Assembly (NCBI RefSeq): GCF_009671205.1
Contig: NZ_CP045309.1
Coordinates: forward strand, 310,001 to 374,000
Source: Micromonospora terminaliae
GTDB lineage: Bacteria > Actinomycetota > Actinomycetes > Mycobacteriales > Micromonosporaceae
Length of the DNA: 64,000 nt
Direction of reading: 5' to 3'
Positions 1 through 11,362 of the stretch are shown piece by piece. The notes below the pieces were generated by a model. It did not search any database. It was not told where the DNA came from and saw only the letters and a list, made by a program, of their open reading frames with translations. How positions within the stretch are numbered: position 1 is the stretch's first letter; every line of letters starts with the position of its first letter. Made by a program: the position numbers and the translations under genes.

Positions 1-747
1 TCACCGACCGCTGCCGCTGAGCAGGTGCTCGACGCCGACGAGCGGAGCCGTCGAGTCGACCAGCACCCCGTCGCGCAGGAACACCACCCGGTCCGCCCAG
101 CCCGCGTGCCGCGCCTCGTGGGTGACCAGGACCCCGGCCGCGCCCGCGTCCACCCGGCGGCGCAGCAGGTGCAGCACCGCCTCGCCGGCCTGCGAGTCGA
201 GCGCGCCGGTGGGTTCGTCGGCGAGGACCAGCCGGCGCTCGCCCACCAGGGCGCGGGCGATCGCCACCCGCTGCTGCTGGCCGCCGGACATCTGGTCGGG
301 GAACCGGTCCGCCAGCCCGGCGACGTCCACCTCGGCGAGTGCGGCCAGGGCCAGCCGGCGGGCCGCCCGGACGCCGGCGCCGTCCAGTTCGAGGGGGAGC
401 GCCACGTTCTCCACGGCGGTGAGGCTGCCGAGCAGGTTCAGGTCCTGGAAGACGTAGCCGATCCGGCGGCGGCGCAGCCGCCCCAGGTCGCGGGCCGGCA
501 GGCCGCCGAGGGACTCGCCCTCGACCACCACCTCCCCGGCGGTCGGCCGGTCCAGCCCGCCGGCCAGCGCGAGCAGGGTGGACTTTCCCGAGCCCGAGGG
601 TCCCATGACCGCCACCAGCTCCCCGGCCGCCACGGACAGGCTCACCCCGCGCAGCGCGTGCACGGCCGCCTCTCCGGCGCCGTGGGTCCGGTGCACGCCC
701 CGCAGTTCCAGCACACCGCTCAAGGGTTCACCTCCTGCCGCCGTCAC
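1..747 (-). CDS. ABC transporter ATP-binding protein (MacB/LolD type)
   Basis: This 248-residue protein is an ABC ATPase of the MacB/LolD/FtsE-like class, which energises FtsX-type permeases that move lipids, peptides or drugs at the membrane. The Walker A motif GPSGSGKST lies at residues 49-57, the signature SGGQQQR near 154-160, and Walker B LVLADEP near 173-179; all catalytic motifs are intact. The GTG start overlaps the stop codon of the upstream PadR gene by four bases, so the two are translationally coupled. The matching permease is not in the window and presumably follows beyond the left edge, since the stop codon is at base 1. Substrate cannot be inferred. Confidence 0.93.
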   Translation of the reverse strand: MTAAGGEPLSGVLELRGVHRTHGAGEAAVHALRGVSLSVAAGELVAVMGPSGSGKSTLLALAGGLDRPTAGEVVVEGESLGGLPARDLGRLRRRRIGYVFQDLNLLGSLTAVENVALPLELDGAGVRAARRLALAALAEVDVAGLADRFPDQMSGGQQQRVAIARALVGERRLVLADEPTGALDSQAGEAVLHLLRRRVDAGAAGVLVTHEARHAGWADRVVFLRDGVLVDSTAPLVGVEHLLSGSGR

Positions 748-1325
748 CGGCGGGCCTCGTCGCCGGCCCGGTCCACCGCCTCGGGGTGGGTGGCCGGCCG
801 GCTCGGCGCCGGGCGGTGACGGACCAGGCTGGTCTCGCAGTGGTCGAGCCAGCGGACCTCGGCCTCGGCCTGGAAGATCATCGCGTCCAGCACCAGGCGC
901 CAGGGCAGATCCTCCGGCTTGTCACTGGCGTACTTCAACCGGGTGAACTCCTGCAGGGCCCGCATGGTGGCGCTGCGCTGGGTCTGCACCACCGCGCGGA
1001 CGTCGACGCCGGGGGTGGTCAGCGCCAGGGCCAGCTTGATCGAGAGCTCGTCCCGGGGCCGGTCGGCGCGGCTGATCGGGGTGGCGAACCAGAGCGCCAG
1101 GTCCGCCCGCCCGGCGTCGGTGATCTCGTACGGCCGCTGCCCGGCCTCGCTCTCCGGCAGGGAACGGACCAGGCCGTCGCGCTCCAGCCGGGACAGGGTC
1201 GTGTACACCTGCCCGATGTTCAGCGGCCAGGTCGATCCGGTCGACTCCTCGAACGCGGAGCGGAGCTGGTAGCCGTACATCTGGCCGCGCTCGAGCAGGG
1301 CGAGCAGGCCGTGGCGGATGGACAT
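744..1325 (-). CDS. PadR-family transcriptional regulator
   Basis: This 193-residue protein is a PadR-like winged-helix regulator; in actinobacteria these commonly repress an adjacent ABC exporter. The N-terminal winged helix (about residues 1-80, starting MSIRHGLLALLERG) is followed by the helical C-terminal dimerisation domain typical of PadR subfamily 2. I place the start at the ATG at 1325 rather than an in-frame start 36 bases upstream, because the family begins with this motif and the upstream extension would run through a palindromic operator-like site. It is coupled by a GTGA overlap to the ATPase, consistent with control of that transporter and of itself. Confidence 0.9.
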   Translation of the reverse strand: MSIRHGLLALLERGQMYGYQLRSAFEESTGSTWPLNIGQVYTTLSRLERDGLVRSLPESEAGQRPYEITDAGRADLALWFATPISRADRPRDELSIKLALALTTPGVDVRAVVQTQRSATMRALQEFTRLKYASDKPEDLPWRLVLDAMIFQAEAEVRWLDHCETSLVRHRPAPSRPATHPEAVDRAGDEARR

Positions 1326-1337
1326 GGCCAGGAGTAT

Positions 1338-1352
1338 GCATACCTGGTATGC
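1338..1352. promoter_or_regulatory. candidate PadR operator
   Basis: A perfect inverted repeat GCATACC-T-GGTATGC (7-bp arms, 1-bp centre) sits 12 bp upstream of the PadR start codon, next to a second palindrome (GTATGCATAC, 1334-1343). On the minus strand it overlaps where a promoter for a short-leader transcript would lie. Position and symmetry suggest an autoregulatory site; no binding evidence is available. Confidence 0.5.
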
Positions 1353-1395
1353 GGTCCGCAACCGCAGGGCTCCGGCGGGTGACCGGGGGCCCCGC

Positions 1396-1836
1396 TCAGA
1401 CCTGCCGGCCGGGGAACGGAACCGTGAGCGGGGTCACGCCCGCGGTGCGCCGCCAGCGGGTGGCCCGCAGCGCGCAGTCGGTGAGCGCCGCGAGGGCCTT
1501 GTTCCGGTCCGCGCCGGTGGTGTGCGGCAACGCCGCCCGCCAGTGGCCGGCCGTCCGCTCCTCGATCTCCACGGCCAGCTTGAGGGCGCTCGCCGGGTCG
1601 GTCACCGGGTAGGGCAGCGCGTAGCCGGCCCGGTCGGCGGGGACCTGGCCGCCGCCCGCGCTGAGCTGGAGGACGAGGGCGTCCCGGCGGGACCGGTGGG
1701 CCGCCTCGGCGGCGCGGGCGGCGGAACGGGCCGCCTCGGTCAGGTGCACCCCGATCACCCCGTACGCCCAGATCGCCGCGTACTCGGCGGCGAGCGCGTC
1801 GCCGAGGGCCTGGGCCGGGCCGCTGGTCGGGCTCAC
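1396..1836 (-). CDS. ferritin-like domain protein (DUF4439-like)
   Basis: A 146-residue, alanine-rich, all-helical protein resembling the DUF4439 ferritin-like family of actinobacteria. The helix around 'ALAAEYAAIWAYGVIG' and the later 'EIEERTAGHWRAAL' carry the E/H residues expected of a ferritin-like bundle. The GTG start at 1836 is chosen because it overlaps the TGA of the upstream lipoprotein gene (GTGA, 1833-1836). It has no signal peptide of its own. The two genes may form a cytoplasm-membrane pair, but the role is unknown; family assignment rests on pattern only. Confidence 0.7.
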   Translation of the reverse strand: MSPTSGPAQALGDALAAEYAAIWAYGVIGVHLTEAARSAARAAEAAHRSRRDALVLQLSAGGGQVPADRAGYALPYPVTDPASALKLAVEIEERTAGHWRAALPHTTGADRNKALAALTDCALRATRWRRTAGVTPLTVPFPGRQV

Positions 1837-2357
1837 TTCAACGCCTCCAGGTGGGTCGCCCGGGCCGCCGCGATCGACCCGAGCAGCGCGGCCCGCTCGG
1901 CGGGCGCGGCGGCGCACGCCTTCGCGGCGTTGTCCCGCCCGGCCTGCTCGGCCTGCCGCAGCTCGGTCCGGACGGTGTCCGGGTCGGCGGCGGCCGCCGA
2001 GGGGCTGGCGGCCGGGCTGCCGGACGGCGCCGGCCGGCCGATGACCTTGCGCAGCTCCTCGGCGTGCGCCCGGTGCGCGTCGGCGATCGCGGTGAGCCGC
2101 TCGGCGAGCGCCGGGACGGCGGTGGCCGCGGCCCGGTAGCGGGCCTCCAGGGCGGTGGCCTCGGCCGCGACCGGCTCCAGCGGATCGGGGAGCCGGGACT
2201 CGTCGTCGCGGTCGAAAAGATCACAACCGGTCAGCGGCACGGCCGCGCCGCCGAGCGCCACCAGCGCCCCGGCGCGCAGCAGCGCACGCCGGGAATGCCC
2301 CGGTGCGCCCTGATCCGATGTCGTTCTGCGGGTCACCACCGGACAAGTCAACACCAT
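1833..2357 (-). CDS. Tat-type lipoprotein with ferritin-like helical domain
   Basis: This 174-residue protein begins with a twin-arginine region (RRALLRAG) followed by a hydrophobic stretch and a lipobox LTGC, so it is probably exported by Tat and lipid-anchored outside the membrane. The mature part is a helical, Ala/Glu/Arg-rich domain (EATALEARYRAAATAVPALA...) interrupted by a Pro/Ser/Ala linker, similar in style to the DUF4439 protein encoded directly downstream and translationally coupled to it. ATG 2357 is used; a GTG about 20 bases further in is possible. Function is not known. Confidence 0.72.
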   Translation of the reverse strand: MVLTCPVVTRRTTSDQGAPGHSRRALLRAGALVALGGAAVPLTGCDLFDRDDESRLPDPLEPVAAEATALEARYRAAATAVPALAERLTAIADAHRAHAEELRKVIGRPAPSGSPAASPSAAAADPDTVRTELRQAEQAGRDNAAKACAAAPAERAALLGSIAAARATHLEALK

Positions 2358-2548
2358 CCGTGGCGCGCTGTGGGCCAGTGGCGTCGGTGCGCCGCCCGGG
2401 CCGCCGCCTCGCCCGCGCGTTACGCTCTGCGCAGCCACCGGGCGCGGACGCCCCGGTGGCGTGCCGGCATGGCGGGCCGATCGGTCCGTCCGAGCAGTGA
2501 CACGACGGGTCCTCCGGGGCCCGTGGCAACAGCAGAGAGGTGCGCCGA

Positions 2549-3205
2549 ATGACGCAGCGTGGCCGTGCCACCCGGCCGACGGGGCCCTCGGGACGCCCCC
2601 GCCGGTCCGACGGCCCCCGTGGCGGGGACCGGGGCGGCGCACCCCGCGGCGACCTGAACGCGCGCCGGGCCCGGCTGCGCGAGGTGATCGAGCCGGTGGT
2701 CACCGCCGCCGGCTACGACCTGGAGGACCTCTCCGTGTCCCGCGCCGGCCGCCGGCACGTGGTCCGGGTGATCGTGGACGCCGACGGCGGGATCAACCTG
2801 GACGCCGTCGCGGACGTCTCCCGGGCGGTCTCGGCGGCGCTGGACGCCGCCGAGGAGACCGGCGGCGACATCGTGGCCGGCGAGTACCAGCTCGAGGTCA
2901 GCTCGCCCGGCGTGGACCGCCCGCTCACCCTGCCCCGGCACTGGCGGCGCAACGCCGGCCGGCTGGTCAAGGTGACCGTCCACGGCCCGGAGGGCGACCG
3001 GCAGGTCACCGGCCGGATCGCCGCCGCCGACGACGAGCGCGTGGCGCTGGAGACCGACGCCGGCCGGGTGGAGCACCCGTACGCCGAGCTGGGGCCCGGC
3101 CGGGTCCAGGTGGAGTTCACCCGCCTGGACGAGGTGGCCGACGAGGACTTCGGTGACGACACCGACACTGACGACGACGAAGATGTGGAGGACGAGGAGA
3201 GGTGA
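2549..3205 (+). CDS. rimP: ribosome maturation factor RimP
   Basis: RimP assists maturation of the 30S subunit in the cytoplasm. The protein (218 residues) has an Arg/Gly-rich N-terminal extension of about 40 residues, the N-terminal RimP domain ([20 protein letters not shown]..., with [16 protein letters not shown]), the C-terminal SH3-like domain ([21 protein letters not shown]) and an acidic tail of Asp/Glu. The ATG at 2549 has AGAGAGG 8 bp upstream and is preferred over the in-frame GTG at 2540. The gene opens the rimP-nusA-ylxR-infB operon and overlaps nusA by four bases. Confidence 0.95.
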   Translation: MTQRGRATRPTGPSGRPRRSDGPRGGDRGGAPRGDLNARRARLREVIEPVVTAAGYDLEDLSVSRAGRRHVVRVIVDADGGINLDAVADVSRAVSAALDAAEETGGDIVAGEYQLEVSSPGVDRPLTLPRHWRRNAGRLVKVTVHGPEGDRQVTGRIAAADDERVALETDAGRVEHPYAELGPGRVQVEFTRLDEVADEDFGDDTDTDDDEDVEDEER

Positions 3206-4245
3206 ACATCGACCTCGCGGCGCTGCGCGCACTGGAGCGCGAGCGGGAGATCCCGTTCGACACGATCCTCGCGGCGATCGAGACCGCGCTGCTGACCGCC
3301 TACCGGCACACCGACGGCGCCGAGCCGCACGCCCGGGTGGAGATCGACCGCAAGACCGGGGCCGCCTCGGTGTACGCCCAGGAGGTGGACGCCGACGGCG
3401 GCGTCGTCCGGGAGTGGGACGACACCCCGCACGACTTCGGCCGGATCGCGGCCATGACCGCCAAGCAGGTGATCCTCCAGCGGCTGCGGGAGGCCACCGA
3501 CGAGGTGCACTTCGGCGAGTACGTCGGCCGCGACGGCGACCTGGTCACCGGTGTGGTGCAGGCGCACGAGGCGCGGGCCGAGAAGGGCATCGTCAGCGTC
3601 GACCTGGGCAAGCTGGAGGGCGTCCTGCCCCAGTCCGAGCAGGTCCCCGGCGAGCGGTACGCCCACGGCGAGCGGATCCGCTGCGTCGTGGTGCACGTGG
3701 CCAAGGGAATGCGCGGCCCGCAGATCACGTTGTCCCGTTCGCACCCGGCGCTGGTGAAGAAGCTCTTCGCCCTGGAGGTGCCGGAGATCGCCGACGGCAC
3801 CGTCGAGATCGGCGCCATCGCGCGTGAGGCGGGTCACCGCACCAAGATCGCGGTGCGCTCGACCGTCCCGGGGGTCAACGCCAAGGGCGCCTGTATCGGC
3901 CCCATGGGCCAGCGGGTCCGCGCGGTCATGAGCGAGCTGCACGGCGAGAAGATCGACATCATCGACTGGTCGGACGACCCGGCCACCTTCGTCGGCAACG
4001 CGCTCTCGCCGGCCAAGGCGCTGCGGGTCGAGGTGGTCGACCTGGCCAGCCGTACCGCCCGGGTCACCGTCCCGGACTTCCAGCTCTCGCTGGCGATCGG
4101 GCGGGAGGGGCAGAATGCCCGGCTCGCGGCCCGGTTGACCGGTTGGCGGATCGACATCCGCTCCGACGCGGAGCAGAGCGGGGCGGCCGGCCGGGGCGGA
4201 GCTGATCACGTTCCCGAGGCGGGCGGCGCGATCTCGAGCAGCTAG
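3202..4245 (+). CDS. nusA: transcription termination/antitermination factor NusA
   Basis: NusA binds RNA polymerase and nascent RNA and modulates pausing, termination and antitermination. The 347-residue protein has the N-terminal polymerase-binding domain (about 1-115), an S1 domain ([22 protein letters not shown]), then two KH domains, including [15 protein letters not shown] and [19 protein letters not shown]. It lacks C-terminal acidic repeats, as is normal in actinobacteria. The GTG start overlaps the rimP stop (GTGA), so translation is coupled. Confidence 0.97.
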   Translation: MNIDLAALRALEREREIPFDTILAAIETALLTAYRHTDGAEPHARVEIDRKTGAASVYAQEVDADGGVVREWDDTPHDFGRIAAMTAKQVILQRLREATDEVHFGEYVGRDGDLVTGVVQAHEARAEKGIVSVDLGKLEGVLPQSEQVPGERYAHGERIRCVVVHVAKGMRGPQITLSRSHPALVKKLFALEVPEIADGTVEIGAIAREAGHRTKIAVRSTVPGVNAKGACIGPMGQRVRAVMSELHGEKIDIIDWSDDPATFVGNALSPAKALRVEVVDLASRTARVTVPDFQLSLAIGREGQNARLAARLTGWRIDIRSDAEQSGAAGRGGADHVPEAGGAISSS

Positions 4246-4261
4246 GGGTAGACTTCCTCCA

Positions 4262-4597
4262 GTGGCACGACGCGCGCTGCCGGAGCGCACCTGTGTGGGC
4301 TGCCGGAAGCGAGCGCCGGCCAGCGAGTTGCTGCGAATCGTCGCGATCGGAGACGAGGCTGGTCATTACAGCCTCCGGCCCGATCCGGCTCGCAGACTGC
4401 CGGGTCGGGGAGCGAACATGCACCCGGATCCGGCCTGCTTCGCGCAGGCGGTGCGGCGCCGCGCCTTCGGGCGGGCACTGCGCATCACCGGGGTCCTCGA
4501 CCACGGTCCGCTCGCGGAGCACGTTGACGCGCAAACCCCGACGACCGGTCAACCCGACCGGTCGAGGGTCGCTAGCAAGGTAGGACGACCGACATGA
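4262..4597 (+). CDS. YlxR/RnpM family RNA-binding protein (DUF448)
   Basis: A 111-residue protein of the DUF448/YlxR family, members of which bind RNA and, in Bacillus, have been reported to modulate RNase P (RnpM). The conserved start RTCVGCRKRAPASELLRIV, the PGRGA(N/Y) region and the helix RRRAFGRAL are present. The C-terminal 25 residues (after VDAQTPTTGQPD) are polar and probably disordered. It lies between nusA and infB, its standard position. GTG at 4262 is the start. A strong hairpin separates it from infB. Confidence 0.93.
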   Translation: MARRALPERTCVGCRKRAPASELLRIVAIGDEAGHYSLRPDPARRLPGRGANMHPDPACFAQAVRRRAFGRALRITGVLDHGPLAEHVDAQTPTTGQPDRSRVASKVGRPT

Positions 4598-4643
4598 GCA
4601 CACGATGAAGTCCCTGAAATGACCAGGCTTCAAGTGCACGAGT

Positions 4644-4675
4644 GAGGTCGCTGCGGGTGCTGCCCGCACGACCTC
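4644..4675 (+). promoter_or_regulatory. hairpin in the infB leader
   Basis: A 13-bp stem (GAGGTCG then TGCGGG on the left arm, one bulged C, loop TGCTG) ends 15 nt before the infB start and just before its Shine-Dalgarno GAGGAG. There is no T-tract, so it could be a partial terminator/attenuator, or an mRNA structure controlling infB translation. Function is inferred from position only. Confidence 0.5.
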
Positions 4676-4690
4676 GGAGTGAGGAGTGCA

Positions 4691-7696
<3,006 letters not shown>

Positions 7697-7708
7697 GCGG
7701 TGTGAACG

Positions 7709-7748
7709 ACGGCGACGGCCGGGGCCTTCGGGCCCCGGCCGTCGCCGT
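7709..7748 (+). terminator. infB operon terminator
   Basis: A perfect 18-bp GC-rich stem (left arm ACGGCGACGGCCGGGGCC, 7709-7726) closed by a TTCG tetraloop begins 12 bp after the infB stop and is followed by TTCC. It is a very stable hairpin typical of actinobacterial terminators that lack long T-tracts. Confidence 0.8.
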
Positions 7749-7774
7749 TTCCGCAGGCTGCGACAATCTCGGGC

Positions 7775-8881
7775 GTGCTCAGGTACGCGCTGCTCCTCGC
7801 CCCCTCCGCCAACCGCGTCTACGCCGACGCCGCCGCCCGGCTGGCCCGCGCCGAGCTGACCGTGTTCGCCGGGTCCGGCGTGCTCGACGCGGCGCCGGCC
7901 GACGCCGCGGTGGAGCGGATCGGCGGGGTGGAGTACCTGACCTTCGCGGCCCCCGAGCCCGGCCTCGGCGCCCGGGACCTGGCTCACCTGGCCAACCTGT
8001 CGGCGGCGTACGCGCTGTTCGAGCGGGTGGGCGACGACCTGCTCCGGCCCGTGCCGCTGCACCCCCTGGCCCGGTACGACTCGGACCTCGTCACCATCCC
8101 CAAGTACGCCGGCAAGACCAACGAGCAGTTCACCCGGCTGCTGCTCAACGTCACCCTGCTGGCGTCGGCCTCGGCGCCCCGGATGCTGGACGGGCCGGTC
8201 GTGGTGCTCGACCCGCTCTGCGGCCGGGGCACCACCCTCAACCAGGCGCTCATGTACGGCTACGACGGCATCGGCGTGGAGCACGACGGCAAGGACGTGG
8301 ACGCGTACGCGGCGTTCCTGCGTACCTGGCTGCGCCGCAAGCGGCTCAAGCACACCGCCGAGACGGTGCCGGTGCGCCGGGATCGCCGCCTCGTGGCACG
8401 GCGCTTCGAGGCGGTCCTCGCGCCGTCCCGGGACGCGCACCGGTCCGGGGCCACCCAGCGGGTCACCGTGCTGCACACCGACACCACCCGCGCCCGCGAG
8501 GTGCTCCGCCCCCGCTGCGCCGACGTGATCGTCACCGACGCCCCGTACGGGGTGGCGCACGGCAGCCGCACCGACGCCGGCCTGTCCCGCAGCCCGCTCG
8601 ACCTGCTCACCGCCGCCGTGCCGGTCTGGCGTGAGCTGCTGCGCCCGGGCGGGGCGCTGGGGCTGTCCTGGAACACCCACGTGGCCCCGCGCGCCGCGGC
8701 CGGGGCGGTGCTGGCCGGCGCCGGCCTGCGGGTGCTGGACGGGCCGGGCTGGCGGGATCTCGCGCACCGGGTCGACCAGGCGATCGAGCGGGACGTGCTG
8801 GTGGCGGTGGCGAACGACGACTCCAGCTCGGCGCGTCTGACGCCGCGCAGCGACCTGGAGCCGTCGAGGGAAAACGGGTGA
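7775..8881 (+). CDS. SAM-dependent nucleic-acid methyltransferase (TRM11/N6-adenine type)
   Basis: This 368-residue protein looks like a TRM11-like RNA or DNA methyltransferase. About residues 1-130 form a THUMP-like or family-specific N-terminal region. The SAM-binding motif VLDPLCGRGTTLNQAL lies near 144-159, and the catalytic D-A-P-Y (VTDAPYGVAHG) near 252-261 corresponds to the (D/N)PPY motif of amino-methyltransferases. It starts at GTG 7775 with a GACAAT box 7 nt upstream. The last about 22 residues (from ANDDSSSARL) are encoded by a 52-bp dispersed palindromic repeat, so the C terminus was probably altered by that element. Substrate (tRNA, rRNA or DNA) is not determined. Confidence 0.82.
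   Translation: MLRYALLLAPSANRVYADAAARLARAELTVFAGSGVLDAAPADAAVERIGGVEYLTFAAPEPGLGARDLAHLANLSAAYALFERVGDDLLRPVPLHPLARYDSDLVTIPKYAGKTNEQFTRLLLNVTLLASASAPRMLDGPVVVLDPLCGRGTTLNQALMYGYDGIGVEHDGKDVDAYAAFLRTWLRRKRLKHTAETVPVRRDRRLVARRFEAVLAPSRDAHRSGATQRVTVLHTDTTRAREVLRPRCADVIVTDAPYGVAHGSRTDAGLSRSPLDLLTAAVPVWRELLRPGGALGLSWNTHVAPRAAAGAVLAGAGLRVLDGPGWRDLAHRVDQAIERDVLVAVANDDSSSARLTPRSDLEPSRENG
8815..8866. repeat. 52-bp dispersed palindromic repeat, copy A
   Basis: A 52-bp imperfect palindrome with outer arms CGACGACTCCAGCTCG and CGACCTGGAGCCGTCG (14 of 16 positions pair). It matches copy B at 34258-34309 in 48 of 52 positions and a shortened inverted copy C at 21170-21207. This copy overlaps the 3' end of the methyltransferase gene. 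Confidence 0.8.
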
Positions 8882-8901
8882 CCGGGGCGGGGCCCCTGCC
8901 G

Positions 8902-8907
8902 TACCGT
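8902..8907 (+). promoter_or_regulatory. -10 box (TACCGT) for the DUF503 gene
   Basis: TACCGT ends 8 nt before the GTG at 8916, and GTGACC lies 18 bp further upstream as a weak -35. This spacing predicts a leaderless or near-leaderless transcript and supports GTG 8916 over TTG 8907. Confidence 0.45.
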
Positions 8908-8915
8908 TGCTCGCC

Positions 8916-9209
8916 GTGTACACCGGAACCGCGCAGTTCGACCTGTTGCTCCCGGGGGACTCCCGGTCCCTGAAGGCCAAGCGGTCGTACGTCCGGCCGA
9001 TCGTCGCGGCGCTCCGCCGGTTCGAGGTGTCCGCCGCCGAGGTGGGTGCGCTCGACCTGCACGGACGTACGCAGATCGGGGTGGCTGTGGTGGCCGCCGA
9101 GCCGGCGCACGTCCGCGAGGTGCTCGACTCCTGCGAGCGGCTGGTGGCCGCCCGGCCGGAGGTCGAGCTGCTGTCGGTGCGCCGTGCCCTGCACGGCGAG
9201 GAGGACTGA
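8916..9209 (+). CDS. DUF503 (YlxP-like) protein
   Basis: A 97-residue protein of the DUF503/YlxP family, a small ferredoxin-fold protein of uncertain function whose gene sits between infB and rbfA in many Gram-positive bacteria. The hallmark LLPGDSRSLKAKRSYVRPIV is present, as is the C-terminal LSVRRALHGEED. GTG 8916 gives the family start (MYTGTAQFDLLLPG) and is preceded by a TANNNT box at leaderless distance. It lies 34 bp after the methyltransferase and 139 bp before rbfA. Confidence 0.9.
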   Translation: MYTGTAQFDLLLPGDSRSLKAKRSYVRPIVAALRRFEVSAAEVGALDLHGRTQIGVAVVAAEPAHVREVLDSCERLVAARPEVELLSVRRALHGEED

Positions 9210-9348
9210 GCGCCGGCACCCGGCGGCCCCGCGCGGGGGCGGTGACCGCGCGGGTAGTGTTCGGGATGTTGGGCGGTCGGACCCGGCGGCGCCCGCGCCG
9301 TCCGTTGCCGGCCGTCGTAGGAAGCGGGAAGCCCTGGAGGTGGGGGAC

Positions 9349-9831
9349 ATGACGGATCCGGCCAAGGTTCGCCGGCACGCGGAGCGCATCCGTGAACTGG
9401 TCGCGTCGGTGGTGCGGAGCCAGATCAAGGACCCCCGGCTCGGCATGATCACGATCACCGACGCCCGGATCACCGCCGACCTGCGCGACGCCACCGTCTT
9501 CTACACGGTGCTCGGTGACGCGGCGGCCCAGGCCAGCACCGCAGCCGCGCTGGAGAGCGCCAAGGGCATGCTGCGCAGCACCGTGGGCAAGGCGCTCGGG
9601 CTGCGCCACTCGCCGACCCTGACCTTCGTCCTCGACGACGTGCAGGACCAGGTCAAGCACATCGACGACCTGCTCGCGGCGGCCCGCAACGCCGACGCCG
9701 AGGTCCAGCGCCTGGCCGCCCACGCCCAGTACGCGGGCGAGGCCCAGCCGTACCGGGTCGAGGAGGACGAGGACTCCGACGTCGAGGAGCCCGGGGACGA
9801 GGAGCCGCGCGGCGGCGACGACCGCCGGTGA
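9349..9831 (+). CDS. rbfA: 30S ribosome-binding factor RbfA
   Basis: RbfA is a KH-fold factor for 16S rRNA 5' end processing and 30S maturation. The 160-residue protein has the family core (VRRHAERIRELVASVV, KDPRLGMITIT, DATVFYTVLGD, LGLRHSPTLTFVLDD) and an acidic, probably disordered tail after residue 125. ATG 9349 follows GGAGGTGGGGG. A TAGTGT box near 9252-9257 could give a transcript with a leader of about 85 nt. The stop overlaps the next gene (GTGA), indicating coupling with the DHH phosphoesterase. Confidence 0.96.
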   Translation: MTDPAKVRRHAERIRELVASVVRSQIKDPRLGMITITDARITADLRDATVFYTVLGDAAAQASTAAALESAKGMLRSTVGKALGLRHSPTLTFVLDDVQDQVKHIDDLLAAARNADAEVQRLAAHAQYAGEAQPYRVEEDEDSDVEEPGDEEPRGGDDRR

Positions 9832-10874
9832 GCGATTCCGCCGCGGGCGGCCCGCCGGCCGGTGCCGGCCCGGCCGACGCCGACTGGGCGGCCGCCGTGG
9901 CGGCGGTACGCGGGCTCCCCGCCACCGCGCGGGTGCTCCTGATCTGCCACGTCAACCCGGACGGTGACGCGCTGGGCAGCATGCTCGGCTTCGGGCTGGG
10001 GCTGCGCCGGCTGGGCGTGCGGCAGCTCCAGGCGACCTTCCCCGGGCCGCCGGAGGTGCCCGAGCCGTTCCGGTGGCTGCCCGGGTCCGACCTGCTGGTG
10101 CCGCAGGACGACGCGTACCCGGATCCCGACCTGGTGATCTGCTTCGACGCGGCCAGCGAGTCGCGCCTCGGTGACCTGGTCGACCGCCTGGACAAGGCCG
10201 GCACGGCGCTGGTGCTCGACCACCACGCCTCGAACACCGGGTTCGGCGGCATCCACCTCGTGGACCCGCACGCGGCGGCCACCTCGGTGGTCGCGCTCGG
10301 GCTGCTGGACCGGCTCGGGGTGACGCTGGACGCGGAGATCGCCGCCTGCCTCTACGTGGCGTTGAGCACCGACACCGGCTCGTTCCGCTTCGAGGCCACC
10401 ACGCCGGCCGTGCACGAGCTGGCCGCCCGGCTGCTGGCCACCGGGATCCGCCCGGGGGAGATCTCCCGGAGGATCTTCGACACCCGGCCGTTCGGCGCGG
10501 TCCGCCTGTTCGGCGAGGTGGTGGGCCGAGCCCGGCTGGAACCGGCGGCCGCCGCCGGGCGCGGGCTGGTCTGGACGTACGCCACCCGCGACGACCTGGC
10601 CCGCCACGAGCAGCCGGCGTACGTGCTGGAGGCCCTCATCGACTCGGTGCGCTGCACCGCCGAGGCGGACGTGAGCTGCGTGGTCAAGCAGTCCGGCGAC
10701 GCCGAGTGGGCGGTCTCGCTGCGCAGCAAGGGCGCGGTGGACGTGAGCCGGGTCGCCATGGCGCTCGGCGGCGGCGGGCACCGGTTCGCCGCCGGGTTCA
10801 CGGGCCGGGGCACGGTCGACGAGGTGGTCGAGAGCATCCGCACCGAACTGCCCGGCGCGCTGCTTCCGGCCTGA
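9828..10874 (+). CDS. DHH-family phosphoesterase (NrnA-like)
   Basis: This 348-residue protein is a DHH/DHHA1 phosphoesterase resembling NrnA, which hydrolyses oligoribonucleotides (nanoRNA) or pAp and, in some relatives, cyclic dinucleotide products. The metal-binding CHVNPDGDA lies at residues about 40-48, DHHAS near 129-133, and the DHHA1 substrate-binding motif GGGGHRFAAGF near the C terminus. GTG 9828 overlaps the rbfA stop. Pairing with rbfA is common in actinobacteria and suggests a role in RNA turnover. Confidence 0.92.
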   Translation: MSDSAAGGPPAGAGPADADWAAAVAAVRGLPATARVLLICHVNPDGDALGSMLGFGLGLRRLGVRQLQATFPGPPEVPEPFRWLPGSDLLVPQDDAYPDPDLVICFDAASESRLGDLVDRLDKAGTALVLDHHASNTGFGGIHLVDPHAAATSVVALGLLDRLGVTLDAEIAACLYVALSTDTGSFRFEATTPAVHELAARLLATGIRPGEISRRIFDTRPFGAVRLFGEVVGRARLEPAAAAGRGLVWTYATRDDLARHEQPAYVLEALIDSVRCTAEADVSCVVKQSGDAEWAVSLRSKGAVDVSRVAMALGGGGHRFAAGFTGRGTVDEVVESIRTELPGALLPA

Positions 10875-10951
10875 CCCCTGGGTGAGAACCGGGGGTGACT
10901 CCGGGGCGTGCCGGTCTTCCCGCGCTCCGTGACGCTGGGGACAATCGGGTG

Positions 10952-11362
10952 ATGGATCACCCCCGTGAGCTCACCGTCGAGGCGCCCCGGGCCTGGGACC
11001 GCCCGGTCGTCTCGGTGCCGGTGTTCATCTGCCTCTCGCTGGTCGGCGGGCAGCTGCCGTCCTTCTCCACCGCGGCCAACCTCTACACCCTGGGCACCGG
11101 CGGGGCGTTGATCTGGGTCGGGCTGAGCAACCGGGTGCCGCCCCGGCGGCCGGCGCCGCGGCGGCTGCCGTCCGCCGCGCTCTGGTGGCTGCTGCCGGTC
11201 ACCGTCTTCGGGGTCCTGGAGGGCGCGACCTTCGTGCTGTCGGTGGGGGACGACTTCCCGACCTTCTCCCGCCTGGCCGACCCCATGCTGGAGGACGAGC
11301 TGGCCCGCTCGGCGGCCTGGTTCGCCTGGCTGACCGCGTTCTGGGGGCTGGTGCGCCGATGA
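10952..11362 (+). CDS. small multi-pass membrane protein
   Basis: A 136-residue protein with three hydrophobic segments (VSVPVFICLSLVGGQL, YTLGTGGALIWVGL and LWWLLPVTVFGVLEGATFVL), probably an integral membrane protein. I do not recognise a family. ATG 10952 has GACAAT 6 nt upstream, as at 7762-7767, so the transcript may be leaderless. It overlaps the next small membrane gene by ATGA, so the two are probably co-translated. Confidence 0.75.
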   Translation: MDHPRELTVEAPRAWDRPVVSVPVFICLSLVGGQLPSFSTAANLYTLGTGGALIWVGLSNRVPPRRPAPRRLPSAALWWLLPVTVFGVLEGATFVLSVGDDFPTFSRLADPMLEDELARSAAWFAWLTAFWGLVRR

